This document shows positions 59,543 to 64,000 of a DNA stretch of 64,000 nt, piece after piece (position 1 is the first letter of the stretch; each line of letters begins with the position of its first letter). Below the pieces are notes generated by a model. That model had not been told where the DNA came from. It did no database searches and saw only the letters and a program-made list of their open reading frames with translations. Source of the stretch: Pedobacter frigiditerrae (lineage in GTDB: Bacteria; Bacteroidota; Bacteroidia; Sphingobacteriales; Sphingobacteriaceae); NCBI RefSeq assembly GCF_032678705.1, contig NZ_JAVTSS010000001.1, positions 124,001 through 188,000 of the forward strand, given 5' to 3'. Position numbers and translations under genes: made by a program.

Positions 59543-60601
59543 TTATATATTTTTAGCTAACCAATCACCAACTTCAGAGGTTTTGTAAGCTTTATTTGTT
59601 CCAGATAAATCCTCTGTAACAATACCTTCTGCTAAAGATTTGTTTACAACAGCCCTAATCAATTCTGCTTCTTCCTTTAATCCGAAAGCATCTTCAAACA
59701 TCATTGCTGCCGATAAAACTGTAGCCAATGGATTGGCGATGTCTTTTCCTGCAGCTTGTGGGTATGAACCGTGAATAGGTTCAAAAAGTGAAGTATGCAC
59801 ACCAATTGATGAAGATGGCATTAGGCCCATCGAACCTGAAATTACAGAAGCTTCATCAGTTAAAATATCACCAAAAAGATTTTCAGTAATCAATACATCA
59901 TACGAGCTTGGCCATTGTACCAAACGCATCGCAACAGCATCAACAAATTCGTAGCTTACCGTAACTTCTGGATAGTCTTTTTCCATATCCTGAACAGTTT
60001 CTCTCCATAAGCGTGACGATTCAAGCACATTAGCTTTATCTACACAACAAAGTTTTTTGCTTCTGGTCATCGCCATTTCAAAGCCTAACTTCGCTAAACG
60101 CTGAATCTCTGCACGTGTATAGGTACAAGTATCAAAAGCGGTATTTCCGTTATCTTTTCTACCTCTTTCACCAAAGTAAATTCCACCAGTCAATTCTCTT
60201 AAAATAATTAAATCTGTTCCCTCAATTCGCTCTCTTTTTAACGGAGAGTTATCAATTAAGGATGGAAAAGTAAAAGTTGGACGAACATTAGCAAATAAGC
60301 CTAATTTCTGGCGCATTTTTAACAAACCTTGTTCAGGGCGAACGGTTGCTTTTGGGTCATTATCAAAACGAGGATGGCCAATTGCTCCAAAAAGTACAGC
60401 ATCCGCTGCCATACAGATTTCGTGGGTAGCATCTGGATAAGGTTCTCCAACTTCATCTATAGCTGCTGCTCCAGTAATACCTGCAGTCCACACAATTTCG
60501 TGATTAAATTTCTTTGCAATTGCATTTGATACTTTTACGGCCTGATCTATAACTTCTGGTCCGATTCCATCTCCTGCTAAAAGCGCAATATTAAGTTTCA
60601 T
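59543..60601 (-). CDS. leuB: 3-isopropylmalate dehydrogenase
   Basis: A 352-residue NAD-dependent enzyme of leucine synthesis. AGDGIGPEV is at the N-terminus, LRELTGGIYFGERG near residue 135, the metal-binding ITENLFGDILTDEAS near residue 240, and the NAD motif EPIHGSYPQAAGKDIANP near residue 270. It can also act on 3-methylmalate from a citramalate route. It follows the citramalate-synthase-like gene by 18 bases. Confidence 0.95.
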   Translation of the reverse strand: MKLNIALLAGDGIGPEVIDQAVKVSNAIAKKFNHEIVWTAGITGAAAIDEVGEPYPDATHEICMAADAVLFGAIGHPRFDNDPKATVRPEQGLLKMRQKLGLFANVRPTFTFPSLIDNSPLKRERIEGTDLIILRELTGGIYFGERGRKDNGNTAFDTCTYTRAEIQRLAKLGFEMAMTRSKKLCCVDKANVLESSRLWRETVQDMEKDYPEVTVSYEFVDAVAMRLVQWPSSYDVLITENLFGDILTDEASVISGSMGLMPSSSIGVHTSLFEPIHGSYPQAAGKDIANPLATVLSAAMMFEDAFGLKEEAELIRAVVNKSLAEGIVTEDLSGTNKAYKTSEVGDWLAKNI

Positions 60602-60619
60602 ATATAGTTTTTTTGATTA

Positions 60620-62137
60620 TTAAATGATGTTCAGCATTTTCTGGGTAGCCTTGATCGCTGAAACAGTTTGATCTGAGTCTAATCCTCTTGTAATAAATAT
60701 TTTAGTTGGTATTTCCCATGTGATAATTGTTTCGCATAAAGCATCTGAATTACTGCCTGGTGCTATCCTTACGGCATAGTCAATTAATTTAGGTAAACTT
60801 AGCTGTTTTTTGCCATACACCTTTGTTAAGGCAATCATAAAAGCATCATATTGCCCATCACCTTGTGCATTTTCTTCAAATTGCTCACCTTCAATTGTTA
60901 CTGCAATTGTTGCCGAAGGTCTTAAACCCATCGAATTTGTCAATACATAAGAGTCAACTTTTACTTTTTCTTCGTATAAACTACTATCGAGTACATCTGA
61001 AATAATATAAGGCAAATCTTCTTTGGTTACAGTTTCTTTTCTATCGCCAAGTTCAATTACTCTTTGCGTAACTTTTTTCAAATCTTCATCGTTCAGTCTT
61101 AAGCCCAGCTCTAAAAGATTCTTTTCTATGTTTGCCTTTCCCGATGTTTTGCCTAAAGCATATTGCCTTTTTCTCCCAAAACGCTCTGGAAGCAAATCGT
61201 TAAAATAAAGGTTGTTTTTATTGTCACCATCAGCATGAATGCCTGCTGTTTGGGTAAATACATTGTCGCCTACCACAGGTTTGTTAGTTGGAATTCTAAC
61301 ACCAGAGAATGTTTCTACCAATTTGCTTACCTTGTAAATTGATGATTCATTTACACTCACATCAACCTCTGGTGCAAAATCCTTAATTACTGCAATTACA
61401 CTTGCTAAAGCTGCATTTCCAGCTCTTTCACCCATCCCATTTACGGTAAGGTGTAAACCATGTATGCCAACTTTCACTGCTTCTAGTACATTTGCTGTAC
61501 CTAAATCGTAATCGTTGTGCGCATGAAAATCAAAATGAATGGTTGGATATTTTTTTAACAGGCCACTAATAAATTGAGTAGTTTCTGCAGGAGTTAAAAT
61601 CCCCAGTGTATCAGGTAATAGAATACGCTCAATTTTTTGGGTAACTAAAAAATCTAGAAACTGAATAACATATTCAGGAGAATTACGCATTCCATTACTC
61701 CAATCTTCCAAATATACATTGGTTGCGATGCCGTTAGCGGCTGCTAATTCAATTACATATTTAATTTCGGTAAAGTGTTGCTCAGGCGTTTTTTTAAGTT
61801 GATAGGTGAGGTGATTTAATGAACCTTTAGTGAGTAAATTTTGAACCTTTACACCAGCATTGATCATCCAATCGATAGACACGCCATTATCAACAAAAGA
61901 AAGAACTTCAATGCGATTGATATGTCCATTTGCTTCTGCCCAATTTGTAATTGCTTTAACCGCTTGAAACTCGCCATCAGATACACGAGCAGAGGCAACT
62001 TCTACGCGATCTACAAGTAATTCCTCGATGAGTAGTTGACTAATCGTTAACTTTTCGGAAATGGAAAACGATACTCCAGATGTTTGTTCTCCATCTCGAA
62101 GTGTAGTATCCATGATTTCTATTTTTCTTTTTTCCAT
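60620..62137 (-). CDS. cimA: LeuA-family synthase, citramalate synthase (CimA) type
   Basis: A 505-residue acyl-CoA:2-oxoacid condensing enzyme. DTTLRDGEQTSG at the N-terminus, HAHNDYDLGTANVLEAV and NGMGERAGNAAL are catalytic and metal motifs; the C-terminal LeuA regulatory domain starts near residue 375. The substrate pocket matches Leptospira CimA as I recall it: Leu79, Leu102 and Tyr142 stand for its Leu81, Leu104 and Tyr144, and NVYLEDWSNGMRNSP is shared. Pyruvate is thus the likely acceptor, giving citramalate for isoleucine, and leuCDB would process it. 2-Isopropylmalate synthase remains possible; no other leuA is in the window. Confidence 0.75.
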   Translation of the reverse strand: MEKRKIEIMDTTLRDGEQTSGVSFSISEKLTISQLLIEELLVDRVEVASARVSDGEFQAVKAITNWAEANGHINRIEVLSFVDNGVSIDWMINAGVKVQNLLTKGSLNHLTYQLKKTPEQHFTEIKYVIELAAANGIATNVYLEDWSNGMRNSPEYVIQFLDFLVTQKIERILLPDTLGILTPAETTQFISGLLKKYPTIHFDFHAHNDYDLGTANVLEAVKVGIHGLHLTVNGMGERAGNAALASVIAVIKDFAPEVDVSVNESSIYKVSKLVETFSGVRIPTNKPVVGDNVFTQTAGIHADGDNKNNLYFNDLLPERFGRKRQYALGKTSGKANIEKNLLELGLRLNDEDLKKVTQRVIELGDRKETVTKEDLPYIISDVLDSSLYEEKVKVDSYVLTNSMGLRPSATIAVTIEGEQFEENAQGDGQYDAFMIALTKVYGKKQLSLPKLIDYAVRIAPGSNSDALCETIITWEIPTKIFITRGLDSDQTVSAIKATQKMLNII

Positions 62138-62195
62138 TGAGGGCTGGTTCCTGAAATAGGTTGTTTAGGATGGTTTAATTGGTCAATTCTCTTTC

Positions 62196-62792
62196 CTAAA
62201 ATGGAAGTTTAGTAGCAAAGTCTTCAATTTCTGTTTTGATGCTTTGCAAATAATCGATGTCATCAAATCCGTTTAACATGTTATGTTTTTTGTACGGACT
62301 AATATCAAATGATTCTTTTTCATCAGTTCCTAAAATAGAGATAGTTTGTGCATCTAAATCCACTTCTAGTTCTGTGTTAGGATTTGCTAAAACTGCAGTA
62401 AAGATTTTGTCAGCAAATTCAGCACTCACTTGTACTGGTAAAACACCAATGTTTAAACAGTTATTTTTGAAGATATCTGCAAAAAAACTAGATACTACAC
62501 ACCTAAAACCATAATCGTATACTGCCCAAGCAGCATGTTCTCTAGATGAACCAGAACCAAAGTTTTTACCTCCAACTAAAATTTTCCCACTGTAAATAGG
62601 ATTATTTAATACGAAGTCTTTTTTAGGTGTATTATCTGGATTGTATCTCCAGTCGCGGAATAAGTTATCGCCAAAGCCAACTCTTTCTGTTGCTTTTAAA
62701 AAGCGAGCCGGAATTAACTGATCGGTATCTATGTTTTCTATCGGAAGAGGTACTGCTGTACTTCTTAAGACGTTAAATTTATCGTAAGCCAT
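62196..62792 (-). CDS. leuD: 3-isopropylmalate dehydratase small subunit
   Basis: A 198-residue swivelling subunit. [15 protein letters not shown] near residue 19 and [22 protein letters not shown] near residue 75 are the family hallmarks. With LeuC it isomerises 2-isopropylmalate, and citramalate in organisms using that route. It lies between leuC and the LeuA-family gene on the same strand. Confidence 0.96.
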   Translation of the reverse strand: MAYDKFNVLRSTAVPLPIENIDTDQLIPARFLKATERVGFGDNLFRDWRYNPDNTPKKDFVLNNPIYSGKILVGGKNFGSGSSREHAAWAVYDYGFRCVVSSFFADIFKNNCLNIGVLPVQVSAEFADKIFTAVLANPNTELEVDLDAQTISILGTDEKESFDISPYKKHNMLNGFDDIDYLQSIKTEIEDFATKLPF

Positions 62793-62802
62793 TTTTATGA
62801 TT

Positions 62803-62842
62803 TAATAGTTCATTGTTCAATAGTTCATTAGTTCAATGGTTG
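62803..62842. repeat. TTCATTAGTTCAATGG repeat, inverted copy
   Basis: TTCATTGTTCAATAGTTCAT then TAGTTCAATGG; the reverse complement matches the GAACTAATGAAC tract at 55337-55377. It lies in the 110-base leuD-leuC gap. Confidence 0.65.
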
Positions 62843-62902
62843 AGAATATTAGTCACTGGCAATCTGCATCCAGACTTTCAACTCACAACTCCTAACTCAT
62901 AA

Positions 62903-64000
62903 CTACATTATAAGTGTTCTTGGATCGGTAACAACTCCAGTTACAGCAGCTGCTGCGGCAACAAGCGGACTAGCCAATAATGTTCTAGATCCAGGGCCTT
63001 GTCTGCCTTCAAAATTTCTGTTTGAAGTACTTACCGCATATTTTCCTGCTGGGATTTTGTCATCATTCATGGCTAAACATGCAGAACAACCTGGTTGGCG
63101 TAAAGTAAAGCCCGCCTCAGTAAAAATATCCAATAAGCCTTCTTCTTTAATTTGACTTTCTACGATATGTGATCCTGGAACTAACCATACGGTTACATCA
63201 TCAGCTTTATGCTTTCCTTTCACAATAGATGCAAATGCCCTAAAATCTTCAATACGGCCATTTGTACAACTTCCAACAAACACATAGTCAACCTTTTTGC
63301 CGATCATTGATTCTCCTTCAGAAAAACCCATATATCCCAAAGATTTGGCATAAGTAGCTACACCGCCTTCTACATTTTCTGCATCAGGAATATCTTGTGA
63401 AATGCCAATTCCCATACCAGGATTGGTTCCGTAAGTAATCATCGGTTCAATTGAAGAACCATCGAAGGTTAATTCTTTATCGAATACTGCACCTTCATCT
63501 GTTTTTAAGGTTTTATAATAAGCCAATGCTTTTTCCCATGCTTCACCTTTTGGAGAAAACTCACGTCCTTTAACATAGTTGAAAGTTGTTTCATCTGGAG
63601 CAATCATACCACCACGAGCACCCATTTCGATACTTAGGTTACAAACGGTCATTCTTCCTTCCATCGTCATGTTTTCAAAAACATCACCAGCATATTCTAC
63701 AAAATATCCAGTAGCACCAGAAGTAGTTAGTTTAGAGATAATGAACAAGGCTACATCCTTAGGTGTAACGCCAAGGCCTAATTTCCCATTCACATTGATG
63801 CGCATCTTCTTTGCTTTTTGCTGCATAATGCATTGAGTGGCCAAAACCATTTCAACTTCAGAAGTCCCAATACCAAAGGCAATAGCACCAAAAGCACCAT
63901 GGGTTGAGGTGTGCGAATCGCCGCAAACGATGGTTGAACCTGGTTGCGTAATGCCATATTCTGGACCTACAACGTGTACAATGCCATTTTTTTGGTGTCC
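62903..64000 (-). CDS. leuC: 3-isopropylmalate dehydratase large subunit, 5' end outside window
   Basis: The frame is open through the window end: the plus-strand bases 63851-64000 encode [17 protein letters not shown] then [15 protein letters not shown]. At least 365 residues are present. Iron-sulfur ligands are the first Cys in CGDSHTS and the pair in GCSACLAM near the C-terminus; [14 protein letters not shown] is the third conserved region. The gene start lies to the right of the window. It leads the leuCD-cimA-leuB-ilvA group as seen here. Confidence 0.95.
   Translation of the reverse strand, partial: GHQKNGIVHVVGPEYGITQPGSTIVCGDSHTSTHGAFGAIAFGIGTSEVEMVLATQCIMQQKAKKMRINVNGKLGLGVTPKDVALFIISKLTTSGATGYFVEYAGDVFENMTMEGRMTVCNLSIEMGARGGMIAPDETTFNYVKGREFSPKGEAWEKALAYYKTLKTDEGAVFDKELTFDGSSIEPMITYGTNPGMGIGISQDIPDAENVEGGVATYAKSLGYMGFSEGESMIGKKVDYVFVGSCTNGRIEDFRAFASIVKGKHKADDVTVWLVPGSHIVESQIKEEGLLDIFTEAGFTLRQPGCSACLAMNDDKIPAGKYAVSTSNRNFEGRQGPGSRTLLASPLVAAAAAVTGVVTDPRTLIM

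Overview
The window looks like chromosome of a Bacteroidota species, most likely family Sphingobacteriaceae and close to Pedobacter. The basis is AT-rich DNA, few Shine-Dalgarno sites, TAnnTTTG-type promoter boxes, a lipoprotein TamA (TamL) beside TamB, SusC-like signal peptides and lipoboxes, a HemC-HemD fusion, and intergenic palindromes of the GTCATCCTGAGC type. This is inference from gene content; no rRNA or tRNA was seen.

Layout. 1-9.4 kb: end of a hybrid histidine kinase, a YihY/BrkB membrane protein, and the tamL-tamB envelope assembly pair. 9.5-12.5 kb: cytidine deaminase, luciferase-like monooxygenase and an alpha/beta hydrolase, separated by repeat clusters. 12.6-17.1 kb: an AT-rich accessory stretch of poorly known membrane proteins, a nonsense-broken DUF2306 gene, and a REP-associated tyrosine transposase (RAYT) surrounded by its palindromic repeats. 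17.1-21.7 kb: a SUFU-domain protein, topoisomerase IV subunit A and a small secreted protein. 21.8-23.8 kb: a TPP riboswitch in front of a PnuC-family (probably thiamine) transporter and an acyl-CoA-dehydrogenase-fold protein. 23.9-28.6 kb: a lipoprotein, then a TonB receptor and HmuY-like lipoprotein behind two tandem Fur-box-like palindromes. 28.9-39.0 kb: an RNA methyltransferase homologue, MlaF/MlaE, SDR, PspC and LiaF-like proteins, an RDD protein, a secreted hydrolase, ispG, YjbQ and a cupin. 39.2-41.4 kb: a histidine kinase and a frameshifted hydrolase.

41.5-51.5 kb is a heme biosynthesis cluster using the C5 route: hemA, hemCD, hemB, hemL, a two-component system, a membrane TPR protein, hemE, a YafQ-type toxin-antitoxin pair and hemJ. 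From hemL to the TPR gene the frames overlap or nearly touch, and the toxin-antitoxin pair is stitched directly to hemJ. 51.6-55.3 kb holds outer-membrane barrels with an ECF sigma factor and a likely anti-sigma protein. 55.4-58.2 kb holds a VapC-like toxin-antitoxin pair with operator palindromes, an orphan ABC ATPase, a lipoprotein and a broken membrane gene. 58.2-64.0 kb is a branched-chain amino acid operon on the minus strand: leuC (cut by the window end), leuD, a citramalate-synthase-like leuA homologue, leuB and ilvA.

The most unusual items are the toxin-antitoxin pair and sensor system inside the heme cluster, a RAYT with an internally deleted derivative about 1.5 kb away, a four-copy dispersed element with a compensatory base change in its stem, an ispG gene carrying intergenic-type repeats in frame, and the citramalate synthase signature beside ilvA.
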